Part shown: positions 17,329 to 25,508 of the stretch, one piece after another
Numbering within the stretch: the first letter of the stretch is position 1
How the letters are laid out: each line of letters opens with the position of its first letter
Assembly: GCA_017618015.1 (NCBI GenBank)
Contig: JAFZVC010000007.1
Span: forward strand, 1-64,000
Direction: 5' to 3'
Origin: Spirochaetaceae bacterium
GTDB lineage: Bacteria > Spirochaetota > Spirochaetia > Treponematales > Treponemataceae
Length of the DNA: 64,000 bases
The notes under the pieces: generated by a model
Database searches by the model: none
Told to the model about the DNA's origin: nothing
What the model saw: the letters and a program-made list of their open reading frames with translations, nothing else
Made by a program: the position numbers and the translations under genes

Positions 17329-18446
17329 TATTTGTTTACGACTTTTTGGATAATCTCGACCGTGCGCGCCGCCGTCTTTTCCCAGGAGAAGCGCTTAGTC
17401 CACTCGAATCCCGCCTTTAAAAGACGCTCGCGCACTTTTGCATCAGTCACGACCGTGTTTATGGCGGCGGCTGTCTCCTCAATATCATCCGGATTAAAGT
17501 AATAAGCACAGTCGCCCGCAATCTCCGGCAAAGAACCAGCTTTTGCGCACGCCACAGGAATGCCTGTCGCCATCGCCTCAATAACAGGCAGCCCTACTCC
17601 CTCCGTCACAGACGGGAAAATACATGCATCGGCACACGAATAAAGCTCAGGCAGATGCTCGTGCGGGAAATACCCTGTTATAAAAATGTCGGAAGCAAAC
17701 TCCGACTCGGCAGCGGCTTTGCGCACTTCATCGGAATAATCGCCCTCATCCCCTGCAAGAACAAGCCTGTGCGGAAGCGACGTATTCTTCTTAAAAAGCG
17801 AGAATGCCTTTATCAGCTCGACGTGTTTCTTTTCCGCGTTCTGCAGGCGCGACGCGTATATAATGAACGGCCGCTTTATTGAGAACGGCTTTATCGGAAC
17901 AGTGTCGTCCTCAAACTCCGTGTGCGGATAAAAGTGGCTGTGGTCAATTCCGTGGTGAATAACCTCGATTTTTTCGGGGTTTATGCCAAGCGCGATCAAG
18001 TCTTTGCGGATAAACTGACTCGACGCGATTATCGCATCGGTGCGCTTAAGCGCGGTAATGTGGGCGAACTTAAGGAACGGATTGCGGTTTGTTCTGAAAA
18101 GGTCGGAAAGTACGTTGTTTACGACGGCGACCCCTGGAACATGCTGAAAAAGCGGGATAACTTCGGAACCAGCCGGATAAAAGATAACGTCGTAGTGCTG
18201 CTTAAGGGCGAGCGGGCCGATTTTTACCTGATGCCATGTTCTGTGGCTTCTGCCCTGCCCTGCGTTAAGCCCGTGGAACGTGATTTTTCCGCCGGCAGGA
18301 ATGAACGACAGACGGTCAGCTTCCTCTCCAAACAGCTCAAACGAGATGTCGTCAACATTCTGAAGCTCATTAATAAGTGATATAAGATACGAGCCTATCC
18401 CGGAATGACCGTGATTGCACCCGAACGTGTCTATGCCCACTTTCAT
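17328..18446 (-). CDS. Glycosyltransferase family 4 (GT-B)
   Basis: A retaining GT-B glycosyltransferase that moves a sugar from a nucleotide donor to an unidentified acceptor, probably a lipid or cell-envelope glycan. The 372 residues include the N-terminal Rossmann half (VGIDTFGCNHGHSGIGSYL, with the glycine-rich acceptor-site loop), a donor half starting near FIIYASRLQNAEKKHVELI, and the EX7E motif in EGVGLPVIEA. There is no signal peptide or membrane segment. It is transcribed divergently from the helicase gene at 18495 from a 48-bp shared spacer; its own TATAAT ends 8 nt before the ATG, so the mRNA may be leaderless. Confidence 0.9.
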   Translation of the reverse strand: MKVGIDTFGCNHGHSGIGSYLISLINELQNVDDISFELFGEEADRLSFIPAGGKITFHGLNAGQGRSHRTWHQVKIGPLALKQHYDVIFYPAGSEVIPLFQHVPGVAVVNNVLSDLFRTNRNPFLKFAHITALKRTDAIIASSQFIRKDLIALGINPEKIEVIHHGIDHSHFYPHTEFEDDTVPIKPFSIKRPFIIYASRLQNAEKKHVELIKAFSLFKKNTSLPHRLVLAGDEGDYSDEVRKAAAESEFASDIFITGYFPHEHLPELYSCADACIFPSVTEGVGLPVIEAMATGIPVACAKAGSLPEIAGDCAYYFNPDDIEETAAAINTVVTDAKVRERLLKAGFEWTKRFSWEKTAARTVEIIQKVVNK

Positions 18447-18494
18447 ATTGCCCTATTATAGCATACTTCCCCCAAATATGCTACAATCGTTTCT
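18447..18494. promoter_or_regulatory. 48-bp divergent promoter with symmetrical operator
   Basis: Minus-strand TATAAT (18460-18455) serves the glycosyltransferase and plus-strand TACAAT (18482-18487) serves the helicase. Each is only 7-8 nt from its start codon. Between and overlapping them, TAGCATA and TATGCTA form an inverted repeat around CTTCCCCCA. No Shine-Dalgarno exists for either gene. Confidence 0.55.
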
Positions 18495-19664
18495 ATGTCA
18501 GATTATTCGTTCCCTGCACAGTGGCAGGAAATCCTTGCAAAGAAACAAATTATAAACCCGACCGCAGTTCAGCAGAAAGTAATTCCTCTGCTCGCGGAAA
18601 AAAAGAATATCCTCTTTCAGTCAGAGACAGGAACAGGCAAAACGCTCGCCTATCTTATCCCGCTTATAGATGCGCTCGACACTTCGACGCAGCCAAAGGC
18701 GCAGTCAGTACAGCTTGTAATCGCCGCGCCTACGCACGAGCTTGCCTCACAAATAAAGGCTGAAGTCCAGTCTGTTACGGACGTAAAAACAGTTCTTCTT
18801 ATAGGCGGTGCGCCGCTCAAACGCCAGCAGGAGCTCCTTAAGGAAAAGCCTGTAATTGTCATTGGTACTCCAGCGCGGCTCACAGAGCTTATAATGCTCA
18901 AAAAACTTAAAACGACCGATGTAAAAGCATTCGTTCTTGATGAGGCGGACAGACTTCTCTCTCAGGAGCTACGCGAGCATACGCTTAAACTGGCGCAGTG
19001 TCTCGGCGCGAGCGTGCAGATTGTCGCCTGTTCCGCGACGATTAAGCCGTTTATCGAAAAGCTTATTAACCAAGCTTTGCCGGAGCTTCCGCAGCTGGAA
19101 ACAGTCGTGCTTCCGCCAGAAGACATTCTTCAGCGGAAAATCTCCCACTGGGCGATTTTTGCCGAGCAGCGCGACAAAATAGACACCGTGCGCAAATTCC
19201 TTGCAGCAACGAATCCGGCGAAAGCACTTGTCTTTACGTCGCGGCCCGACCAAGTTATGAACATATACGAAAAGCTTAAGTTCAAGAAAGTTGACTGCGA
19301 GGCGCTTCACGCAAAGGCAGGCAAACAGGAGCGAAAGGCAGCAATCGACCGCTTCCGCTCCGGCAAATGCACAGTCCTTATCACAAGCGACCTTGCCTCT
19401 CGCGGGCTCGACTTTCCGGGCATCACGCACATAATCCAGACAGACATTCCTTCTGACGATGACTTTTTCATTCACCGGGCAGGTCGCACCGCTCGCGCCG
19501 GCGCTGAGGGCATCAACGTCATTATCGGCGATGAGCGCGAAATGCGAATCCTCGCCAAAATGGAAAAGAAGCTTAAAATAAAGGTGTACCCAAAAGAGCT
19601 TTACGGCGGGCAAGTCGTCTCCCCGGAAGCACCAGAGACCCCAACCGAAGACAAGCAAGACTGA
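18495..19664 (+). CDS. DEAD-box RNA helicase (compact)
   Basis: A second, shorter DEAD-box helicase of 389 residues with only the two RecA-like domains. Motif I SETGTGKT (43-50), motif Ia as PTHEL rather than PTREL, the DEAD box (149-152), SAT, and HRAGRTARAG (motif VI) are present. The motif VI and Ia variants suggest a divergent subfamily. The C-terminal ~20 residues are Pro/Glu-rich and probably disordered. Its role in RNA metabolism is inferred from the family. The ATG follows a TACAAT box by 7 nt with no ribosome-binding site, matching the divergent neighbour. Confidence 0.92.
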   Translation: MSDYSFPAQWQEILAKKQIINPTAVQQKVIPLLAEKKNILFQSETGTGKTLAYLIPLIDALDTSTQPKAQSVQLVIAAPTHELASQIKAEVQSVTDVKTVLLIGGAPLKRQQELLKEKPVIVIGTPARLTELIMLKKLKTTDVKAFVLDEADRLLSQELREHTLKLAQCLGASVQIVACSATIKPFIEKLINQALPELPQLETVVLPPEDILQRKISHWAIFAEQRDKIDTVRKFLAATNPAKALVFTSRPDQVMNIYEKLKFKKVDCEALHAKAGKQERKAAIDRFRSGKCTVLITSDLASRGLDFPGITHIIQTDIPSDDDFFIHRAGRTARAGAEGINVIIGDEREMRILAKMEKKLKIKVYPKELYGGQVVSPEAPETPTEDKQD

Positions 19665-19710
19665 GTGCGAAACACCTCCCGAACCTACAGATAAAAATTC
19701 CTCAAACATG

Positions 19711-19739
19711 TTGTTTTTTGATAAAATAAATACTATCTT
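19711..19739 (+). promoter_or_regulatory. Possible promoter of the hflK operon
   Basis: TTGTTT (19711-19716), a 17-nt spacer and TATCTT (19734-19739) lie about 45 nt upstream of hflK. The match is moderate. Confidence 0.35.
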
Positions 19740-19785
19740 TATATTAAGCGTAGACTCGCTTCTCAAATAAATTCGGAGGTACATA

Positions 19786-20772
19786 ATGGAACCGGACAAT
19801 ATCCAAACAGAAAGTAAACCACGAAAGAAAAAACCGAACCTTACGCCGGCAGCTATTATCCTTATTCTTGTAGCTGTGCTTGCCGTAGCGGTTGTCTCCA
19901 CGAGTTTTTTCGTAGTCGATGAAACAGAGCAGGCTGTTATAACCCGCTTCGGAAAATATTACAAGACACTCGGAGCTGGCTTACAGTTCAAACTGCCGTT
20001 TGGCATAGACAAGAACTACAACGTTCCTGTAAAAGTCGTACAGACAGAGCAGTTCGGTTTCCGCACGCTCAAATCGGGTGTTACGAACCAGTATCAGAAT
20101 GGCGTTACAAAAGAGTCAACGATGCTCACGGGCGACCTGAACATTGTCGATGTTGAATGGATTATCCAGTACAGGATCGTCGATCCAGCGGCATGGCTTT
20201 TCAACGTAGAAGAGCGTACGCAGACAATCCGCGACATTTCTCAGTCAGTAATCAACACGCTCGTCGGCGACAGGGCAATCCTCAGCGTAATGGGTTCCGC
20301 CCGTACCGAAATTGAGACGATCGCGCTCGACACAATGAACGAGAACTTCAACACACTAGGTCTTGGCATAAACGTTATCGGTGTAAAACTTCAGAACATC
20401 GTTCCGCCGGAAGGCGTTCAGGACGCGTTCGAAGACGTCAACAAAGCTAGCCAGGATATGGAGCGTTACATAAACGAAGGAAAGGAAGCGTATAACCGCG
20501 AGATTCCTCTTGCACAAGGTAAAGCTGACCAGCAGATTCAGATTGCCGAAGGTTACGCTGTTGAACGCGTGAACAAGGCAAAAGGTGATGTCGCAAGGTT
20601 CAAGGCTGTTTACGAGGAATACAAAAAAGCTCCTCAAATTACGAAAGAGCGCCTTTATCTTGAGACGATGGAAGAAATCTTCAAGTCTGGCGAAGGCACG
20701 ACTCTTATAGACGACAGCCTTGACAACATGCTTCCTATCAAGAACCTTAACGGACAGGGAGGAACACGGTAA
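19786..20772 (+). CDS. hflK: HflK-like SPFH membrane protein
   Basis: HflK forms, with HflC, a membrane-anchored SPFH cage that surrounds and modulates the FtsH protease in bacteria where it is studied. This 328-residue protein has a basic N-terminus, one membrane segment (about 25-48), then the SPFH/band 7 domain (ETEQAVITRFGKYYKTLGAG onwards) and an Ala/Glu/Lys-rich coiled region around 230-290. GGAGG stands upstream of the ATG. The stop overlaps the hflC start by one base (TAATG). No ftsH is in the window. Confidence 0.88.
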   Translation: MEPDNIQTESKPRKKKPNLTPAAIILILVAVLAVAVVSTSFFVVDETEQAVITRFGKYYKTLGAGLQFKLPFGIDKNYNVPVKVVQTEQFGFRTLKSGVTNQYQNGVTKESTMLTGDLNIVDVEWIIQYRIVDPAAWLFNVEERTQTIRDISQSVINTLVGDRAILSVMGSARTEIETIALDTMNENFNTLGLGINVIGVKLQNIVPPEGVQDAFEDVNKASQDMERYINEGKEAYNREIPLAQGKADQQIQIAEGYAVERVNKAKGDVARFKAVYEEYKKAPQITKERLYLETMEEIFKSGEGTTLIDDSLDNMLPIKNLNGQGGTR

Positions 20773-21764
20773 TGAAAATGAAAAAGTTCTGGATTACACT
20801 TATTGTTATTGCCGCGTTAGTGGTCGTTTTCCTTATGATGGGTCCTCTTTATATCATAAACGAAGGCTCTCAGGCAGTTGTTACCCGCTTCGGCGAGATT
20901 GTTGACTCTCACACAGAAGCCGGTCTTTACATAAAAGTTCCGTTCATCGACATGGTGACGACTTATCCTAAGCTGATTCTTTCCATGGACGGAGACGCAC
21001 AGCGCATCCCGACGAAAGAAAACCAGTTTATCATCGTTGATACGACAAGCCGCTGGCGCATTTCTGACCCAGAGCAGTTCTATCAGTCTTTCAAGACGCT
21101 CGACAATGCGTACACACGCCTTAGCGACATCATTGATTCTGCAACCCGCACAATCATAACGCAAAACAGGCTCAGTGAAGTTATCCGCACATCGAACATC
21201 ATCAACACACAGGAAGATTCAAATACAACAGAGCTTTCAGAAGACGCTGATACAGCTGCACAGATTGATTCTCTTGTAAATGCAAAGACAACATCAGAGA
21301 CAGTCACAAAAGGCCGCCGCCAGCTCAGTATCGATATGGCGAACGAAGCCCGCAAGATGATGCCTGAGTACGGTATCGAGCTTATCGATATCCTGCCACG
21401 CCAGATTAAATACTCCGATGAGATGACTTCCAGCGTTTACAACCGTATGATCAAGGAACGTAACCAGGTTGCAGAGGCATACCGTTCCGTCGGTGAAGGA
21501 CGCAAGGCAGATACCTTGGGTAAGCTTGAAAAAGACAAGCTCAGCATTGAGTCAGAGGCTTACAGAAAGTCTGAGGAAATCAAAGGTAACGCCGATGCAG
21601 AGGCAACACGCATCTACGCAGAAGCATACGCACTTGATCCTGAGTTCTACACATTCTGGAAGAGCTTGGAGTCATACAAGACAACAATGCCTAAGTTCGA
21701 CGCAACTTACAGTACCGGAATGGACTACTTCAAATATCTTTACTCACCGGATGGTAAACGTTAA
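20772..21764 (+). CDS. hflC: HflC-like SPFH membrane protein
   Basis: The partner of HflK: one N-terminal membrane segment (about 7-25), then an SPFH domain beginning INEGSQAVVTRFGEIVDSH and a charged coiled-coil stretch rich in Ala, Glu and Lys (about 225-285, GEGRKADTLGKLEKDKLS and beyond). The length of 330 is typical. An insertion around residues 140-175, rich in Thr, Ser, Asp and Glu, separates two halves of the SPFH domain, as in HflC proteins. Start and stop both overlap neighbouring genes by one base, so the three genes form a tightly coupled operon. Confidence 0.88.
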   Translation: MKMKKFWITLIVIAALVVVFLMMGPLYIINEGSQAVVTRFGEIVDSHTEAGLYIKVPFIDMVTTYPKLILSMDGDAQRIPTKENQFIIVDTTSRWRISDPEQFYQSFKTLDNAYTRLSDIIDSATRTIITQNRLSEVIRTSNIINTQEDSNTTELSEDADTAAQIDSLVNAKTTSETVTKGRRQLSIDMANEARKMMPEYGIELIDILPRQIKYSDEMTSSVYNRMIKERNQVAEAYRSVGEGRKADTLGKLEKDKLSIESEAYRKSEEIKGNADAEATRIYAEAYALDPEFYTFWKSLESYKTTMPKFDATYSTGMDYFKYLYSPDGKR

Positions 21765-23434
21765 TGGCAGATTTTGGGGATGAACTGCTGTTCATCAACA
21801 ACGATTCAATAGTTATAGATACCGGGCTTTCAACAAGAGAAGCTGCACAGGCAAAACTGATGCAGTTTCTCATGGAACCCGGATATATCGCCGCCGTCTC
21901 CGCGCACGGGGCTGTTTCGTTCGAACCGTACACTTTTACGGAATCGTTCGAGGATATTGCAAAAGGACGCAAAAACAGCTCCGTTTTTATCCGCGGTCCG
22001 GCTTACGACGGAATTCCGCTGATGGAGCTGCTGGAAACTTCAAACTCGGCGGATAGCGGTACGGATACAAGCTCCGATGCTTCGCGCCTTGAAAAAGCGC
22101 GTCTTGCCGTCGAAAAAATCTGTAAGATTACAGAAGCTTCATTCGAGCAAGAGATAAAGCTTCCGAATAACGGACCGCTCGGCACGATTGTCGGCACAGA
22201 CGGGACAATTCTTTTTCTGCCGCCGTCAATTTTCAACCGTGCGCTCGATTCCCGCGGCGATATCACTTACTCATTTTACGAGGGCTGCTGGAAAAACACC
22301 GCGCTCACCGAAAAAGACTGTCTGCGTTTTACGGCGGCAGCATACGCCTATGCCGTTTACTCAGGAATGCCGCCTTTCACGCAGAAAGACAGCCAGCTTC
22401 GCGCCGCAGACTTCTACGACAAGAACTTTAAGAAACTCTCGTGGATTTGCAATGTCGAGGCGGGCGATGCTGAAAGCGGCGACAACTCTGACGCGGGTTC
22501 CAAAAAACTTTTCGCCGAAACATTCGCCAACATAGAGCAAAACCTAAGTTGCTCCGCCCCAGAAATGGAGACGAAAAAGAAACGGCGCGGCAAAAGTTCC
22601 AAGAAAATCGTAACTATCCCCTCAGTGGCGATTACAGAGCTTCCACCGTTCACAAAGCGTGTCATCACGGACTCTGCGGCGGTTCCTGCATACGAGGCGC
22701 AGCAAAAAAGACTTAAGCGCGTCCGTTTTATGCGCAAAAACGGAACCTGGATTAAAGTCGGAATCGTTGCTTTCGTTCTCCTTTGCATTTTCGTCGCATC
22801 ACGTATACGCGACTACATGAACCGCCCGACGACACTCGGACTGGAACCTGCCGAAGTTGTAGAAATGTTCTATGACGGATTCGACCAGCTTAACATCACG
22901 GTTTTCGATGCTACCCGCACAGACGGAGCCGGCGACGGTATTTCCAACATGATAGCGACCTTCTTCGTCACCGCGAAAATGCGTGAATCTTACGAAGGCA
23001 AATATACGTATACACCGTCGCAGTGGTTTAACATAAAGAACCCGCACACGGTAGACATATACGGAATTTCTCAGCTTACGATTGAAGAAGACACAAGAAA
23101 AGCAACTGATAACGTGCGGCACTTCAAGGCGCACTACTACCTGATAAGCACAGAGAACTACATGGTGATTGTGTCTGAAGTAAACGACGAGCTTGTGCTT
23201 TCTTTCGATGAAGACCGCTGGCTAGTTTCGTTCTTTGTTTCACAGGAAAAAGACCTTGACCTTGGCACTGACAACTTTTACGATGATTTGCAGACGCTTA
23301 TACAGCCGAACTCGAACTATAAGCCAGCGGATGTACTGAACGCACTTTCTGACAAGTACGAGTGGCTTCCGACGCTGAAAGAGACGGAAAAAGGTTACGA
23401 ACAGCTTTTTGCGAACACCGTTCAATGGTGGTAA
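21764..23434 (+). CDS. Unrecognised single-span membrane protein coupled to hflKC
   Basis: I do not recognise this 556-residue protein. Its cytosolic N-terminal ~310 residues look globular; the stretch around 115-200 (FEQEIKLPNNGPLGTIVGTD, later AAYAYAVYSGMPPF) faintly recalls a kinase-like fold but lacks visible catalytic residues. A basic segment is followed by one membrane span (about 327-345). The outer part (355-556) begins AEVVEMFYDGFDQLN and ends with a repeated SF-DEDRWLVSFF pattern, reminiscent of NTF2-like domains. The ATG overlaps the hflC stop by one base, which argues for a functional link to the SPFH complex. A terminator follows. Confidence 0.8.
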   Translation: MADFGDELLFINNDSIVIDTGLSTREAAQAKLMQFLMEPGYIAAVSAHGAVSFEPYTFTESFEDIAKGRKNSSVFIRGPAYDGIPLMELLETSNSADSGTDTSSDASRLEKARLAVEKICKITEASFEQEIKLPNNGPLGTIVGTDGTILFLPPSIFNRALDSRGDITYSFYEGCWKNTALTEKDCLRFTAAAYAYAVYSGMPPFTQKDSQLRAADFYDKNFKKLSWICNVEAGDAESGDNSDAGSKKLFAETFANIEQNLSCSAPEMETKKKRRGKSSKKIVTIPSVAITELPPFTKRVITDSAAVPAYEAQQKRLKRVRFMRKNGTWIKVGIVAFVLLCIFVASRIRDYMNRPTTLGLEPAEVVEMFYDGFDQLNITVFDATRTDGAGDGISNMIATFFVTAKMRESYEGKYTYTPSQWFNIKNPHTVDIYGISQLTIEEDTRKATDNVRHFKAHYYLISTENYMVIVSEVNDELVLSFDEDRWLVSFFVSQEKDLDLGTDNFYDDLQTLIQPNSNYKPADVLNALSDKYEWLPTLKETEKGYEQLFANTVQWW

Positions 23435-23463
23435 CTACCAAGACGATAACGCGACCTTCAAAA

Positions 23464-23499
23464 AAAAGCCCCCGGAATATCCGAGGGCTTTTCTTGTTT
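23464..23499. terminator. Bidirectional intrinsic terminator
   Basis: A 12-bp stem with one mismatch and loop ATA (23464-23492), flanked by A-rich and T-rich runs, lies between the convergent membrane-protein gene and the third SPFH gene and can serve both strands. Confidence 0.85.
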
Positions 23500-24407
23500 T
23501 ATCTTCCAGATTTCAAATCATACGTATTCGGAACGTAAATGCTCTGGCTTGAAACTTCTACACCATCCCATTTTTTTGCACGCTCCAGCTCAATCTCATA
23601 CTCCCACTGCGCTTCCATTACAGCAAGGTTCTGAGCGATTTTCTGATTCTCATACGCCTGCGCGTCCGCACGAATCTTCTTTGCCTCAGCATCACCGTTT
23701 GCGCGTGCGATTTCTGCCTGAGCATCGCTTTCCGCAGCCTGTCTTCTTGCCTCAGCTTCCTTAACAAGCTTCTGTGCCTGTGCAGCGGCAATCTCCGCTT
23801 CCTGCTGTGCAATCTGAACCTGCTGGCGTCTGTTCGCCGTCTCTTTTATCTGCTTGTCGTAATCATCCGACCAGTCGATATTTACGATAGAAACGCTCTC
23901 AATAGCGATAGGCATGCTCGCAAGTCTTTCCTTAAGGCGGTCCTCTGTTTTCTGCGAGATAGTCGTAAGACTTCCGACAAGCTCTGTTACAGAAATCTTA
24001 GAAACCTCGTCCTTGATAATCTCTTTCAAAGGCGTTGAAATCCGTTCATAGATAATGTCTTTGTTGCTGTATTTTAGCGTTGTCTCGTAAAGCTCTTCCG
24101 GCTTGTATTTCCAGAACAGCTCGTAATCAACACCGATAGTCTGCTGGTCGGCAGTAAGCGCGCCATCAGTTCCAATACCAAGGCTCTTTTTATACTGAAC
24201 CGGTGTAATATCATATTTCTTTATAGACTGAATGAACGGAAGCTTAAAATGAAGACCTGAACTAAGAACTTCTTCGTTCGGTTTTCCAAGCGTGATTTTA
24301 ACACCACGTTCCGTTGGTCCAACAGTAGAGAAGCAGTTGAGGATAACCACAACAACCAAAAGTACAACAATGCCTGTAATAACCGGCTTAAGGATTTTAT
24401 TGCTCAT
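23499..24407 (-). CDS. SPFH/band 7 (prohibitin-type) membrane protein
   Basis: A third SPFH protein, 302 residues, with an N-terminal membrane segment (about 9-30) followed by VGPTERGVKITLGKPNEEVL, the usual SPFH entry, and a long Ala/Glu/Gln coiled-coil (about 190-265, QVQIAQQEAEIAAAQAQKLV). It resembles prohibitin-like band 7 proteins more than HflK/C and ends without a C-terminal extension. ATG 24407 is chosen for AGGAGG seven nt upstream. It converges on the hflKC operon but is separately transcribed. A membrane-scaffolding role is inferred from the family. Confidence 0.87.
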   Translation of the reverse strand: MSNKILKPVITGIVVLLVVVVILNCFSTVGPTERGVKITLGKPNEEVLSSGLHFKLPFIQSIKKYDITPVQYKKSLGIGTDGALTADQQTIGVDYELFWKYKPEELYETTLKYSNKDIIYERISTPLKEIIKDEVSKISVTELVGSLTTISQKTEDRLKERLASMPIAIESVSIVNIDWSDDYDKQIKETANRRQQVQIAQQEAEIAAAQAQKLVKEAEARRQAAESDAQAEIARANGDAEAKKIRADAQAYENQKIAQNLAVMEAQWEYEIELERAKKWDGVEVSSQSIYVPNTYDLKSGR

Positions 24408-24545
24408 AACGCACCTCCTGATTTTTAGCGGCAGCCGCAAAGATAAACCTTACGGAAACCGCACTTTTTTCAAAGTCTACCTACTATGTATTATTTCTTT
24501 CAGATTGTAAAGTCTTTTTTCTAAATACCCTGTTTTTCTACCCTG

Positions 24546-24574
24546 TTGACCCTTTTCTGCATTTTATGTATACT
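24546..24574 (+). promoter_or_regulatory. Promoter of tRNA-Pro
   Basis: TTGACC (24546-24551), a 17-nt spacer and TATACT (24569-24574) end 11 nt before the tRNA. Confidence 0.7.
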
Positions 24575-24585
24575 AATGAAACTTA

Positions 24586-24658
24586 CGGAACGTAGCGCAG
24601 CTGGTAGCGCGTCTGCTTTGGGAGCAGAATGTCGCAGGTTCAAATCCTGTCGTTCCGA
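24586..24658 (+). tRNA. tRNA-Pro (anticodon TGG)
   Basis: A 73-nt cloverleaf with acceptor CGGAACG/CGTTCCG, anticodon stem TCTGC/GCAGA and loop TTTGGGA (anticodon TGG), and T arm GGTTCAAATCC. Its last 18 bases recur exactly at 24795-24812. CCA is not encoded. Confidence 0.95.
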
Positions 24659-24666
24659 TTATTTGG

Positions 24667-24701
24667 GAGCTTCTTTTGAAATCGAAAGAAGCTCTTTTTT
24701 T
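24667..24701 (+). terminator. Rho-independent terminator of tRNA-Pro
   Basis: A perfect 10-bp stem GAGCTTCTTT/AAAGAAGCTC with T7 lies 9 nt after the tRNA. Confidence 0.88.
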
Positions 24702-24725
24702 ATGCAAAAGCATTTATAACTTCTA

Positions 24726-24812
24726 GACAGGATTTGATCGGAGTCCGGATTGCGAGCAGTGCGCAGCAATTCGGACGAGGCGGGTCCGAAGGACCAAATC
24801 CTGTCGTTCCGA
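24726..24812. repeat. Palindromic element carrying a copy of the tRNA-Pro 3' end
   Basis: GACAGGATTTG (24726-24736) is the reverse complement of CAAATCCTGTC (24795-24805). The right arm continues to give CAAATCCTGTCGTTCCGA, identical to the last 18 bases of tRNA-Pro (24641-24658), 154 bp downstream of it. Inside are further arms GTCCGGATTGC and GCAGCAATTCGGAC. A partial duplication of a tRNA end is the usual mark of an attachment site. Confidence 0.65.
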
Positions 24813-24850
24813 AAAAATCCCTTTCCAATTTTTTGGGAAGGGATTTTTTT
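24812..24850 (+). terminator. Hairpin with T-run after the repeat element
   Basis: AAAATCCCTT pairs with AAGGGATTTT and is followed by T residues. It looks like an intrinsic terminator although no gene precedes it directly; it may have been carried in with the tRNA-end copy. Confidence 0.6.
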
Positions 24851-25050
24851 ATGGTGTTTCCCTCACTTCGTTCGGGTCGGGCTTTTCGGGGTTCCGGCAT
24901 TCGCCTTCATTCTTGCTTCGCAAGAACGCTTCGCGCCCCTACAATCCCTAACACAGAAAAATAATGCTGATAAAAAAGACTATATTCTATTCAAGAAGTG
25001 TTTGTTTCCGAATAATGTGTAACATCAAAACCAGATTTTTATAATACGCC

Positions 25051-25398
25051 TTATCTACTTTCTTTTTTAATTCTGTCTAATGCTTTATTAACACCGTGAC
25101 GAATTTCTTCCACAATCTCATCGGTCATCTGCATACGGATTCTTTCATTTTCCGGGGTATCTTCTATCACAATTGGAGTTTTGTCTTGCGGAACGAAAAG
25201 CTGATAAACTTCAACACCTAGTGCTGATGCGATTCTTGCAAGGCTTGATTTACTAACCCATTTTCTTCCCCCCTCAATCGCATTTATTAATTGAACAGAA
25301 AGTTCCGCTTTCTCTGCTAATGCCTCTTGGGTCATTATATTTCCACGATATTTTTTAATGTTTCTAGAAAGAATGTTTGCCAATTCTAATTCATTCAT
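25051..25398 (-). CDS. XRE-family regulator of the restriction island
   Basis: A 115-residue DNA-binding protein with an N-terminal helix-turn-helix of the XRE/lambda-repressor class (about 9-65: MTQEALAEKAELSVQLINAIEGGRKW, then LARIASALGVEVYQLF) and a charged C-terminal tail of ~45 residues. It is divergent from the methyltransferase genes, the position typical of controller proteins of restriction-modification systems. CTACTAAAAG-like motifs in the spacer are candidate operators. The gene is AT-rich. A controller role is inferred from position. Confidence 0.82.
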   Translation of the reverse strand: MNELELANILSRNIKKYRGNIMTQEALAEKAELSVQLINAIEGGRKWVSKSSLARIASALGVEVYQLFVPQDKTPIVIEDTPENERIRMQMTDEIVEEIRHGVNKALDRIKKESR

Positions 25399-25403
25399 AC
25401 TTA

Positions 25404-25508
25404 CTTTTAGTAGGTTTTAATATTGTTTTACACTTACCAAAAGAAGAATTATGTGCTATTCTCCTAATAGTAGTATTTTGCGAATAATGATTAAACCTTT
25501 ACTAAAAG
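25404..25508. promoter_or_regulatory. Three candidate operator boxes (YTACYAAAAG)
   Basis: The motif occurs as CTTTTAGTAG (25404-25413, minus orientation), TTACCAAAAG (25434-25443) and TTACTAAAAG (25499-25508), the latter two also sharing the next five bases GAAGA/AAGAA. They flank the divergent starts of the regulator and methyltransferase genes. Confidence 0.45.

Larger units (their letters stand above)
24659..25050. other. Spacer between tRNA-Pro and the defence island
   Basis: Contains two terminators and the tRNA-end repeat listed separately. The remaining 24855-25050 is non-coding: first a GC-richer stretch with short CTTCG-type repeats, then AT-rich sequence that marks the left edge of the island. 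No integrase or transposase is seen. Confidence 0.5.

Noticed and set aside
18920-19901. Minus-strand ORF of 310 codons opposite the compact helicase
   Set aside because: It overlaps the helicase and hflK starts, is Cys/Phe/Val-rich with no family similarity, and would run against well-supported genes.
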